From the NCBI RefSeq assembly GCF_002155965.1, contig NZ_MUMH01000137.1:1-64000 (forward strand): 64,000 nucleotides of DNA. The letters run 5' to 3'. This stretch comes from Allokutzneria sp. NRRL B-24872 (lineage in GTDB: Bacteria > Actinomycetota > Actinomycetes > Mycobacteriales > Pseudonocardiaceae). Shown one piece after another: positions 36,501-48,500 of the stretch. Under the pieces are notes generated by a model, which was given only the letters and a program-made list of their open reading frames with translations, did not search any database and was not told the DNA's origin. Positions within the stretch are counted from its first letter, which is position 1. Every line of letters starts with the position of its first letter. A program made the position numbers and the translations under genes.

Positions 36501-39500
36501 GCACCGGGGAGCCGTTCACGGAGATGACGTCGCCGGCATCGCGGTACATCACGCCGGCGACGTACTCCAGGACGGCGACCCGCATGATGTCGCGCACCGA
36601 GAAGTGCAGGCCGATCTCGTCCCGCGTGATGACGGTGCCGGACTCGATCAGCTGGACGGCGCCGGAACCGGGCACACCGGTGGTGAGGGCGACCAGGTCC
36701 GGGGTGCCGAGTTCCTCGGCGAGCCTGGAGACGTCGAGCATCCGCATGGCGGCGCTGTCGGTGTTGTCCTCCCCGCCCCGCACGGCCTGGTGGACGGCCT
36801 GCCGGTTCTGCGGGAGGTCGATGACGCCGGGCTTGATCCCCGCTTCGGCGACCTGCCGACCGAGTTCCAGGCGCTGGTTGGCGAGGTCCTCGGCCGACCG
36901 CGCGCGGTGGACCTCGCCGGAGCGAGCCTCCGCCTCCGACCGTGCCGCCTCCGCCTTGAGCACGGCCATCCGCGCTTCCACCGACCACACGATGACGCCC
37001 GCGTCCGACGGCATGATCATGGAGTCGGCTTCCAGCGACAGGTCGCGGTGGCCGCCGTCCATCCGGCGCCCCATCTCCAGGCTCGCCCGAGATGCTTCCG
37101 GGCTGCCCGAGACACCCACGATCCGCCACGGATCGGTGTTCTCGTCCTGCGGCAGGCTCGCGAACCGCGCCAGCTCCAGCTCGATCGCGCCCGCGACGGT
37201 CTGAGCGACGCCGGGAGCAGTTACGAGCGGCCTGGCCAGGTAGAAACCGGCCCACGTCTCCAGCTGCACGACCGCGCGGACGTTGCCGTTGACGTGAGCC
37301 ACGACGAGACCGTCCCCGCGCGTGCCGCCCAGTCCCGCCGAGGTCCTGGGGTGGACGTCCAACGCCTTGGCCTGGGCCTCGAACCGATCCCAGTAGGGGT
37401 GGCCGGGGTAGACGACGTCAACCTTGCCACTGCCCTGCCCCTGCTCGCTGAACTCGTGCGCCTCGCGGGCGATCTTCTCCACCGCCGACGGCGGCACACC
37501 TCGACCCACGTTGGCCGGGCTGGGAGCGGGGGCCTGGACCGGGGCGCTCAGCCGCGCCTGGACGCCCTGCACGAGCTGAGCGGCGTCACCGCTGGTCCAG
37601 ACGGAGTCGTGCAGCGGCAGCCCGGGGAAGCCGCGGTAGCGCTGCTCCAGCGCGCGCTGCGGGCCGACCTGGCGCAGCAGGTGCTGGAAGGGCGCGTCGA
37701 AGGCGTGGGCGTGCGGGCCGAGCCGACGGCCGAGGTCGCTGTGGAAGGTGTCGTGCCGGGCCAGTGGACCACGCGTGCCGCTGTGGTCGAACACGACGCG
37801 GCCGCTGGTCATCGAGATCTTGGCGAGGTGGTGGTGGGTGGCGGTTTCCGCGGCCTCCCGCCGCGGGCCGAGGGATCCCGAAACCTGGACCGCGAGCCCG
37901 CCGTTGACCGCCGACGGCGTCTTGGCGGTCAGCGTCACCAAGGTCACCGCGTGCGTCCTGCCGTTCACCTTCGCGATCAGGGCGACCGTGTGGGGCAGTT
38001 GCCGGGCGTCCAGGCGTGCCAGGACCTGGTTGATCCGCTGAGCGTTCGGGTCGCCGTCCTGATCCGCCCTCTGGAGGTCCCGCACCATCGCGGACCACGC
38101 CGGGTCGTTGTGCCGGGCCTCCCGGATCTCGCCGGGGAACTGCCGGAGGTGATCGGCGACGAAGTGCACCGCTGTCGCGGGCACTCCGTTGCCCACGTTG
38201 GGCTGGAACGGCGCACTGTGGTGGTGGCCACCGTGGAACAGGAGCTCGATGCTGTCATCGAATTCGGTCTGGTCGCCCTCGCCCTCCGTGGGTTCGGTGA
38301 CCTGGTCGGTGAGGTTGCCGGGTTCTCCGCGCGCCTGGCGGAGCGCGGCATCGGCGTAGCTGCGGGCGTAGCGCACCAGCACGCTCCTGGCGGTGTTGCC
38401 GGGCGTGATCCCCTTGCGGAGGTGGTTGGCGTGGGCCAGCTGCTGCGTCAGCACCTCGACCAGGGTGGCCATGTCGGCGAAGGCCGACGGTGCAAGCCAG
38501 ATCGCGGTCCCGCGCTTCTCAACCGGGATGGCGCCGCGGGGGCCGTTCTCGGCGAACCAGGCGAGGGTCGCCTCGTCGTGTTCCAGGACCAGGTCGGTGA
38601 TCCTGGCCAGGTCGCCGTCGACGCCCGCGAGGAGCGCGGCCCGCAGGACGGTCTCGGCGGTCCTGGGCAGCTCCACGCCCTGCTGAGCCGCGGTGAGGTG
38701 CTGCTCAGCGCGCCCGCGGCGAATCCCGTGGTTGTCCTTGCCGGAGACAGGGCCCCGCGACGCCTGACCGGTGATCTTGCCGAACTGCTGCATCTCCCAC
38801 AGGCGGATGAGCGCGGCGTCGATCTCGTGGCGGTCGAGCCCGGTCTCCGCCAGCACCTCGCCGAGGACGACGGGGTCGATCGCGCGCAGCTCGGCGAGGA
38901 CCTCGGGGGCGAAAGCGGTGCCGAAGTGCTCGTTGATGAAGTCCGACCCGATGGCCAGCTCCGTCGGGTGACCGGCGAACTTCCCGGGGAGGGAGTCCCC
39001 GTCGTCGGTGAGCACCAGGCTCCCGTCCGGCCGCGTCCGGTGCGTGGAGTACTCGCTGCGCTTGCCGAGCAGGTACTGCGCCGCCGCGACCCGCTGCCGA
39101 TCAAGGACGTAGTAGGCCTTGGGAGCCAGGGGATCGCGCAGGCTGGGGTCGAACTCCACCACCACGCCAGACCCGATCTGTGCCAGGCCGTCGAAGCGCG
39201 TCGTCGCCAGGCCGAGGTGCGACCACTTCGCCACGACGAGCGTGCGCCACATCGCCTGCAGGCGGTTGGTCTTGTCGGCGGCCCGTTCCGGGTGGCGACC
39301 GCGGGGTTCATCGGCGATGAAGCTGCCGATCGGGTTCTTGGCGGGCCCGAGCAGGGGCGGGCCGATCGTCGGCCGAGGCCGGGTGCCGATCCTGCCTGCC
39401 TCCTGGGTGGTCAGGCGGCGCGCCATGTCGATCTCGCGCTGGTGCAGGCCCGCGGCGGGCACGTTCGCCAGCGCGGGGGGAACGGACCCCGCCGCGGGCA

Positions 39501-42500
39501 GGGGCGCCGGCTGGAGGCGGCTGGCCGTGGTGCCGTCGGACCAGTAGACCTCGACACCCTCGCCGAGGATGCTGCGGTGTTCGACCATCTCCTTGATCCG
39601 TTTGACGACCCCGGCGGTCTCCTGCTCGGTCAAGCCGTACGCGCGTAGCCGCGCCGCGAGGCTGTCCGGCGTCACGGCCCTCAGCCTGGCCAGCACGTCC
39701 TCGCGGAAGACGGTGCGCTGTTCGACCACGGATGCCACGAAGTCGGACTTGACGACCGGCTTGTTCAGCCGCCCGCGGCTCTCGTTGTCCGGCGGGAACG
39801 AGCGGTGGAAGCCGGACAGGCGCGGTTCGCCAGAGGGCCCGGTCTCCGAGGAAGCGCCCTCCGCGTTGTACCCGACCGCGTAGTGCACGGCCGCGGCCAG
39901 CTGCTGGTGGAACTCCGAGTAGCTCGTGACGTCCGCGTGCCCCGGCGTCGTGCCGGACATCGTGCGGCGCACCGCGCCCGGGCCCTCCGGGCTGTTCCAG
40001 AACACCGCCTCATCCACGATGCTGGTCGCGCCGAGCGCCTCGGCGGTGTACGCCGCGGACACGATGCGACGCGCCGCGCCGCGCGTGTCGCTGCCGACCT
40101 TCGAGCGCACCGGGGTGAAAACGCCGATCTCTCCGAAACGCCCCGTGACGCGGTAGAGGGATGTGGTGACGCTTGTGGAATTCGAGGCGACCGTCACGCC
40201 GTCGGCCGCGAGTGCGTCGCGGAGCGTGGGCCGGGCGGGAGGCGCTGTGTCCGCCGATCGCGGTCGCGTTTCGGTCGTGGAGTCAGCTCGGGTCCTGTCG
40301 GCGCTGGCCTCCTGGGCTGTGGTGAGCAGCGTTCGCGCTGCCTCGGTGAGGTGCTCGGCGAGCCGCAGCCCGGTCGGCAGTTCCTCGCCGGTGCGCCGGG
40401 CCAGCGCGAGGAAGTCCCGCGCCAGCGCTGCGGAGGGCTGCTCGGCCCACTGCGCGGCCATGGTGTTGAGCACCGCGATCCGGCCCGCGGTGTCCGCGTC
40501 GAGAAGAGAGCCGGTGATGCCCCGAGACAGGACCCGGGGCGTGTTCGCCTGCCCCGCGTCGGTGATCTCATGCGCCAGCTTGCCGAGCTGGAAGGCGTAC
40601 TCCCGGGTGGCCCGTGCCAGGTCGGTGCCCTTGCTGACCTTGATCAGCACATGAGTGTGACCTTCGCGCTGCGAGGAGGACAGCGCGCCGTCATGCCCGA
40701 GGAAGCGGGAGGGCTGCTCCACGTCCAGGCGCAGTTGGGTGGAGCCGATGAGGATCTGGATCGGCTGTCCCGGCACGTGCGGGCCGTGCCGCAGTCCCGA
40801 CACCGCACCCGACGCGGCGAGCGTGTCGAGCACCGTGACGAGATCACGCGTGTCGAACGCCCGCTGCGAGGAAGAAGAACGGAACACCCCGTCCCACGCC
40901 TCGGCCCGCGGCAGAGCGGCCTCGGGCCTGCCACCGGTGGCGGCAGGGGGAACCTCGTACCCGAGCGTGATCAGCACCGACCTGGCTCGGGCGGAGAGAA
41001 CTCCCTCGCGGACGAGCCGGGCCAGCTCGGCGGGTGTGACCTGCTCCTGCACTCGCGACAGCCCGTACCGGAAGTTCCTGAGCAGACTGGCGCCGACGGG
41101 CCCGCCGTCCGCGCCGAACTCCAGGCCCAGCGCGTGGATCCCGTTGGCCGCCGCGTTCATCGACTGGATCGGGGAGTTGACGACAGCGGGGTTGGGGGTG
41201 CGCGGGTCCTGGTTCACCGGCTGTGGGAGCTGGGCCTCTCGGCGGTGCCAGAACTCGACCATGCCCAGCCGCTCCGCGAGCGTGGTGACCGCCTCGACGA
41301 CGGTGCTGGCCCTGCCGATGCCCACCAGGGCGACGGTCGAGCCGGACGCGCTGGTTCGCACGTCCAGGTAGCCCAGGCGGCTGTCGGTGAGCGCAATGGC
41401 GACGTCGACCGTGCGACCGGTGGACTCGAAGGTGACCCGTGGCCCGCCGTCGGCGTTCGGCTCGACCGAGACGCCGGGCAGCGGGCCCATCAGCGTCAGC
41501 AGCGCGCCGAGGTCGCCGACCTCCATGACGCTGCCGCTCGCGGCGAGAACCTCGTCGGCGCGGTGCGCCGGACGGGTCGCCTCGGTCAGCTCGTGAGCGT
41601 CATCCCGACCTGGGGCGGCGTCTCCGACCGCTCGACCAGCACCGTCGTCCGACCCTCTTCCCGTGCCCTTGGCGTCGGGAACTCCACGCCGAGCACCTGC
41701 CACTGGGTGTCCGTCTCCGGATCCCGCAACATCAGGTCGTCCGTCATGGTCCCGGCGGTCAGATACCCCGAAACCAGCAAGCCCGCCCTTCGCGGGAGGT
41801 CGTCCACGTAGGCCACCTGGAACTGCACCGTCACTGTCGTCTCCTTCAACGAGATGTCCGTCTGTGGTCGCTGCCGGGGCGGTCGTCTCCGGCTCCGGCT
41901 CGCGCTCCGAAGTCTGCCCTGTCTCCCCGGCTTCCCCAGTGGAGGCGGCCTGCTCCGGCGTGGTGTCCGGGCGCTGGTCCGGGTCACCGGGCGTGCTCCC
42001 GTCCGGCGTGCCGTCGCCGCCGGGACGAGCGCTGTTCGCCTCTCCCGTCAGCCTGCCGCTGCGCTGGACGATCTCCAGCACGGTGAGCGCGGCCTCGATC
42101 CGGTCGGCGTCCATGCCGATCGCGGCGAGGTCGGCCCGCAGTTGGTCGGCGGTGACCGCGCGGATGTTCGCCAACAGGTCGGCGTGCAGCTGCCGGGTCG
42201 GGTCGGCGAGCTCCTCCTGGACGACCGCACCCGCGAAGGGCGAGCGGTGTGGGCTGGTGCGGATGTTCTCCTCGGAGTACGCGCGGTCGGAGACGCCGGG
42301 GAACGAGGCGCCGAAGTCGACCGGGCGCGGCACCAGCTCGCCGGTCACCTCGTCCACAGTGGTGACGTAGTTGTTCGGGTGCTGGTCGTCGTTGCCCGTC
42401 AACCAGTCCAGGAATGCCAGGGCGTCGCGGTGGTACGCGCCGTAGACGGAGGGATCCGGGCTACCTGGCATGGTGTCGTCGAGCCACAGCCGGATGACAC

Positions 42501-45500
42501 CTGGCCGATAGTCGTCGTCGCCCTGCCAGTAGACGGTCGGCGGGACCAGACCGAGCTTGAACCGGTGGTCGACCGCGTAGGCGCCGACCTCGTTGATGCC
42601 CTGCTGGTCGACCTGGTCGTCGTCCAGGTAGTCCGGCTTCGGCTTGTGGATGACCTCGACGTCGTTGCCCAGCGTCAGCTTCTGGCTCTCGTTGAGCGAG
42701 AAGTTGAGATCGTCGCCGAAGCTGTCGGTGTTGACGTCCGCGAGGTCCTCGGCGGACATCAGGGAGTTGGTGACGACGTTCTCCGCCGCCACGACGCCCT
42801 GCTTGAGGCCGTACCGGAGCACGTGGGTCGGGTCGTCCGCGCCAGAGGCGGCGGCGTGGTAGGCATCGGCGCCGTAGAACAGCAGCGGGACCGGGCCTTC
42901 GGCCAGCGGCATGCCCGCGTAGGTGCTCTTCTCCGGGAAGGCCGGGGGAGTGCCGCCTTCCGTCAGTTCGTGCAGGCGGGCAATGGCCGCGTTCTCGTGC
43001 GCGTCGGCGTCGCCCTCCAGGACCGACGTCGGCGTGTTGCCGGGAGTGATGCCCGCCTGCAGCATCTTCGCGTGCCGCGTCTCGTGCGTGACGACGCGCG
43101 TCAGCGTCTCGAGGTCGCGGAAGGCCGACGGGGCCAGGAAGACGACCCTGCCCTTCTCGTATTCCTTCTCCTTGCCGTTCTCGTCCTTGAGCGTGACCTT
43201 CTCGGTCGGCGTGGCGCCGTGGGCGCCCTCGCGCTCCCACGAGTCCAGCGTCGCCTGGTCGGTGACGACCACGTACTTGACGTCGGAGCGGTCGATGCCG
43301 ACCAGGTCCGCAGCCCACTCCGCCGCCGCGGCGGTCATCGGCAGCTCCGCCTTGACCGTGTTCGCGGAGGCGTCCAGGGGCAGCGGGGGCCGCTCCGGGA
43401 GCGCCTGGTTCGGGTAGCGGGCCTGGACCAGCTGGTCGAGGTCCTCGAAGGACCACTTCGCGGGCAGGCCTGCTGGGTCGAGCTCGAACTCCTCGAGCAC
43501 CTGGGACAGCGTGAGGTCCGGGGTGCTCAGCTGCTTGCGCAGGAGCTTCACGGTCATCGGCGAGAGCCGCCCGGTCTGCTGGGCGATCTCCAGGTAGGCC
43601 TCGGTCAGCTGCGCGTTCGCCTTGCCGAAGCCCTCCGCGTAGGCCAGCGAGTACAGGATGCGGTCCGGCGACATCACCTTGGAGTCGCGGGACAGGATGT
43701 AGTTGTTCAGCTCACCGCGCTGGTACGCCCCGCGCGCGTGCCACTCCGAGGCACCGACGTTGAGCCCGGTGGAGACGATGCCGCTGCCCACCTGGATGGC
43801 GGTCTTGGTCAGCTCGACACCGCTACCGGCGGCCTGGCTGGCGATCCGGCCGAGGAGGCTGGGCAGGTTGCCCGTTCCGGCGTCCTGGAGCAGGAACGCG
43901 CCCCGGCTGGGCACGCCCGTCGCGCCGTGGTGGTAGATCGCCACCCACGTCTCGATCAACGGCAGCAGAGCGTTCGCGTCGCTGCCCATGGCCAGTGCGT
44001 GCGTGTCGGTGCCGTTGGGCACCAGCAGGCTGTTCGGCTCGCCCGGCACCGGCGGCAGCAGCCGCAGGTTCATGAAGCGCGGGTGCTTGCCCCTGAACTT
44101 CGCGCCGAGGTTCTTCCAGCCGGGCTTGGCGGTCATGTCGACCCACAGCTGGTACTGGCCCCTGCCGATCCGCCGGATGTTGCCCAGGTGCGGGATCTCG
44201 CCGACGGTGCCCGCGTCGATCAGCGCGTCGAAGTCGTCGATGATCTGCTCGGGATCCCTGTCGTACTGCTTGAGCCGCTCGGTGAGCGGGCGCAGCCGCT
44301 CCGCGAGGTCGTCGTCGGAGATCGTGCCGACCAGGTCGGTGATCGCCTTGCTGGTCTGGCGCAGCCGGTTGGAGCCGTGCCGCACCCAGTCGTCCATCGC
44401 CCGGGGTGTCACGTCCTCCTTGCTCACCCCGGTGCGCAGCGTCCCCGCGGCCTGTTCCATGAGGCGGCGCGCCCTCATGACCACGGTGATGCTCTCACCG
44501 ACGGCCGCGACCGAGTCTGCGAGCGACTGGCTCATCGAGGCGATGCTGGCCGCGGCGGCGGTCTCGGCGGCGACCTCGGCCTCGGCGGGGGACATGCCGT
44601 CCGCGAGCGCCTTCTCCCGTGCGGAGTCGGCTTCCGAGCTGCTCATCACACCGCTCACGACGGCGTTGAGCACGCCGCGGCCCAGCGTCCGGATACCGGC
44701 GTTCCACGCGAGCTGGCGCTTCTCCCGGGGGTGGACCAACCGTTCCGTCACCATGATTTCGCCCAGGTGCTCGGACAGCCACACCTTGGCCTCGTCGAGG
44801 GTGAGCCGGGTACCGTCCTCGGTCCACTCGGTCGGCAGCAACATCGCGAACTCGCGGATGTCCTTGCCCTTTTCCGCCGCGGGGCCCTTGTCCGAGCCGG
44901 TCCGGACGTCCGCGTGCGTGGTGAACGGGCTGAACGGGCCGAGCAGGTGTGCGGATTCCGAGAGCCCGATCTTGATCAGCGCGGGCATCTTCGGGTTGCG
45001 CAGCTCGGGCTTGCTCTCGATGACCACGACGGGTCGGAACTCGTCGATCTCGTTCAGCTCGATCCGGACGCTCTGCACCCGGTCCAGGCCCTCGGCCTCG
45101 GCCTTGAGGTGCTTGGCCGCAGCCATCATCATCGCGGCGTGCCTGACGGCGCCCTCGCGCTCGGCGTCGGGCACGTGCGTGAGCGCCTCGGCCAGGGCCT
45201 GCTCCGTAGGCGTGACGGGCTTGGGGGGCTTGTCGCCGTCGAAGGAGACGGTGAGGGTCGGGCGGTAGTCCCTGGTCTCGTCCAGGTCGATCCGGACCCC
45301 CGCGGCGTCTGGCTGGGCTCGCAGTTCTTCGGCGATCTTCCTGGCCGCCACCAGCATCTCGCCGAGCGGATCGTCGGAGACCGCCTGGCCCGTCGAGCGG
45401 GGCGGCAGCTGCGACTCGACCTCCGCGCGCAGCCCGTCGGTGACCCGCGTGCTCGCGCCGATCAGACCGAGCGCGTTGTTCGCGTGCTTGGTCATGTCGT

Positions 45501-48500
45501 CGGTGCTGACCAGTTCCTGCCCGGCCTGGCGTTCGCGGCTGGAGTGGGTGTAGAGCGCGAACGCGGACTGGCGGTGCCGGGCGTTCATGTACGCCTGCAA
45601 CGCCGAGCCCGCGCGGATGCCCGCGCTGGCGATCAGCGCGGGTGCGAACAGGGGCATCGTGCTCGTGAGCAGGGCGAAGCCCAGGGTGAGCCCCGGATCC
45701 AGCGGGTAGTTCCAGAACAGGAGGAACTTTTCCTTGAAGTACTTCTTCATCGCGGGCTGCAGCATCACCCGGGACGCGGCACCCGAGAGCGTGCCGATCT
45801 TCGCCGCGACCTCGGCCACCATGGCCTCGGGTCCCTGCTTGACCAGGTTGGGCGAGACCTTGACCCAGTAGCGCAGTTCGGACTTGCCGACCGCGGCGCC
45901 CTTGAGGAACTGGTCGGTGTGCGCCATGTCGCCCTCGACCAGCGAGATCTTCACGTGGACGGGGAGCCGGGGCTCGTCCTTCTTGGGATCGCCGGTCCAC
46001 ACCGTGAGGGAGAGGGTGCCGAGGTCGTTCGGCTGCTGGGTTCCCGACGCGTCCTGGGCGGCGATGAACTCCTTGGAGGACCAGCTGACGTCGGTGGCCT
46101 CCGTCATGAGCTTGTCGATGTCGGCGCTCTGCGAGTACTTGTCGACGAACTCCTGATCGTTGATCAGCTGGGCGATGGTCTCGCCCGTCCACCGCACCCG
46201 CGTCTCGAAGTTCCTGCGCTCAGTGGTGGTGAGCTCGTGCAGCTCCTGGTAGGGCAGTGCGTCGGGCAGCGCGACGCCGAAGGTCTCGGTCGCCGCCGCC
46301 AGGCCCTTGCGGGTGGTGAACGTGGTGTCGGTGATCTGCTTGTTGGTCGGGCCGATGCCGCCGCGCCAGCTCGAACGCAGCCTGCGGGCCGCGTTGCCCG
46401 CCTCGGTGTTCTTGCCCGCGTAGGAGTACCAGGTGGTGATGCCCGCCAGGGACGACCACAGTGCGACCGCGCCCACGCCGACGACGAACGGCAGTCCGAC
46501 CCACGCGCCGAACAGCAGCGAGACCCCGACGCCGAGGGCGGTGCCCAGGATGTTGCCCGCCTGGTAGAGCAGCGTCGCGTTGACGTCGACCTTGATCGGC
46601 GGGACCTGCGGGACGTAGTTGGCCACCTCGGCGAGCAGGATCTCGCCGAGCGCGGTGTCGATCTCCTCGGTCGTCGCTCCCTTGCGGACGTCCAGCACCA
46701 GCTGTCCGCGCTCGACCCAGCCGTCCTTGGCCACGTCCGAGCGGCGCACCGCGGGCCCGTCCGCGACGTCGACCACCCGCAGCTGCAGGGTGAAGCCGGG
46801 GCGGAACAGCCGCAGCGGCCCCGACGTCCAGGACACGTTGAGCTGCGTGGTCAGCGCCGGGTTCGCCGCGTCGTGCTGGCTGGGCAGCGAGTGCTGGCCG
46901 AAGGCGAAGCTGACGTCGTCGACCGAGATCTCGGTGATCTGCTGGACCTTGATCTTCTTCAGCGTGTCGTTGAGCCTGCCGCGCACGTCGGTGTTCTTGG
47001 CGTAGTTCTTGGTCCCCAGCAGCCGCAGCGTCCTGGCCATCTCCGGGACCGGGTGCTCCTCCAGCCGCGACATCTCGCCGACCAGCCGCAGCCCGGCCAG
47101 CGTGTTGGGCAGCCCGCGGAAGCGCGGGTGGTTGGTGAGGATCTTCTCCAGCCAGCGCATGCGCTTCGGCGAGCCCTTGACGACCTCGTTGAGGCCGAAG
47201 CCGTGCCGTCGCCCGTCACCGTTGATCAGGGTGCGCAGCCGCAGGTCGACCTGGGCCAGCTCGGCGGCCGTGCGACGCGCGGCCGCCGGCTTCGTCGAGT
47301 CCTCGCGCAGCCCGGCGAAGTCGGCGGCCCTGCGGCCGTCGAAGCCCGCCGCCCGCAGCGCGGTGACGAGCTGCCGGTGCTGGTTCAGCAGCGCGAGCAG
47401 ATTCTCGGCGGCCTCGATGTCGCTGGTGGCGACCTTCTCCATGCCGGGCCAGCGGCCGGGCTTGGGCTTGGCGGCCAGCACCGACACACCGGTGTCGTGC
47501 TTGATGCCCAGCGTGACGTCGCCGGCGACGAGCATCACCGGGTTGGCGGCGTGCAGGTCCTCCAGCAGTTCCGCCTCGCGCTGGACCCGGGTCAGGGCCC
47601 GGTTCAGCGCTGCGAGGTGCTTGTCCGCCTCCACGCGAACCTGGTCCGCGCGCGCGGTGGTCTCCTCGGAGAAGGCCCGCAGCCGCTCGGAGGAGATCTC
47701 CTGGCCGAACAGCCGAGGAGTGACGTTGCGCTTCTCGGTCTCCGCGGCGGCCATGGCCTGGTAGGACCAGGCCAGCGCTTCGAGGTCCGCGTCGTGGGCC
47801 TGCGCCAGCAGGTCCCTGCGGGACTCCGCCACGTCCATGAGCACGGCGAGCGCGTCGGTCAGCCGCCGGTACCGGTCGGAGAGCCGGATCTGCGCGGTGG
47901 CCAGCCCCGTCTCGCTCGGCTTGGAGTGCACGTCCACCAGGGCGTCGGTCTGCTCGGCCAGCAGCACCGCGTCCTCGAAGAGCTTGGTGACGACCCGCTC
48001 CTCGGCGAGGATGTTCTCCGTCGTGGTGGCTTCGCCGCCGGCCAGTGCCGAGCTCTCGCGGAACTCCTCGACGGCCTCCATGAGCTGGCGCAGCTCGCCG
48101 AGCACCTTGCCGTCCGCGTCGAAGTCCTGCGCCGACGTGATGATCACCGCCGGGGTGGCCGCCCGCTTGGGCACGACGGCGAGGGCGTTGGCCGCCTCCT
48201 CCGCCTCCTCTGCGGCTTCCGCTTCCGCCGCGTCGGCGTCGGCCTCGGCGAGAGATTCCTGCTTGGCCTCGTCGATCTCCTGCTGCCGCTTGGCCTCGGC
48301 CGCCTCGGCCTGCCTGCGGGCGTCGTCCTCCTCCGCGGCGCGCTGCTCGCTCTGCTGCACCTGCCGTGCCCGCAGGCGCTGGTTGACCAGCTCGTTCGCG
48401 GACAGACCACTGCCGCCGTTGCCGTTGGCGGTGAGCCAGGACGTGGGGACGAAGTCCGGAAGCTGGTGGAACGCCGACTCCAGGGACCGGAACAGCATCA

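Larger units (their letters stand above)
1..41585 (-). other. Downstream moiety of the giant ORF (kinase/GNAT/peptidase-like array)
   Basis: About 13,860 residues built from K, P, G, APH-like, W and papain-like modules. Homology to W1 shows that real coding in this frame resumes by about 41,570. The first in-frame ATG is at 41,526, but it has no convincing ribosome binding site and would remove the beginning of W2. If this is a separate gene, its start is unclear; if not, it is the C-terminal part of the single giant ORF. Confidence 0.6.

Noticed and set aside
12802-39648. Other long plus-strand ORFs (for example 12,802-16,545; 16,603-19,761; 25,306-31,119; 31,225-35,541; 35,554-39,648)
   Set aside because: All are in-register antisense shadows of the giant frame, with repeated HxxGxHxxD-like shadow motifs that simply mirror the K and P repeats.
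41524-41526. ATG at 41,526 as start of a separate downstream gene
   Set aside because: No ribosome binding site precedes it, and homology of W2 to W1 extends upstream of it.
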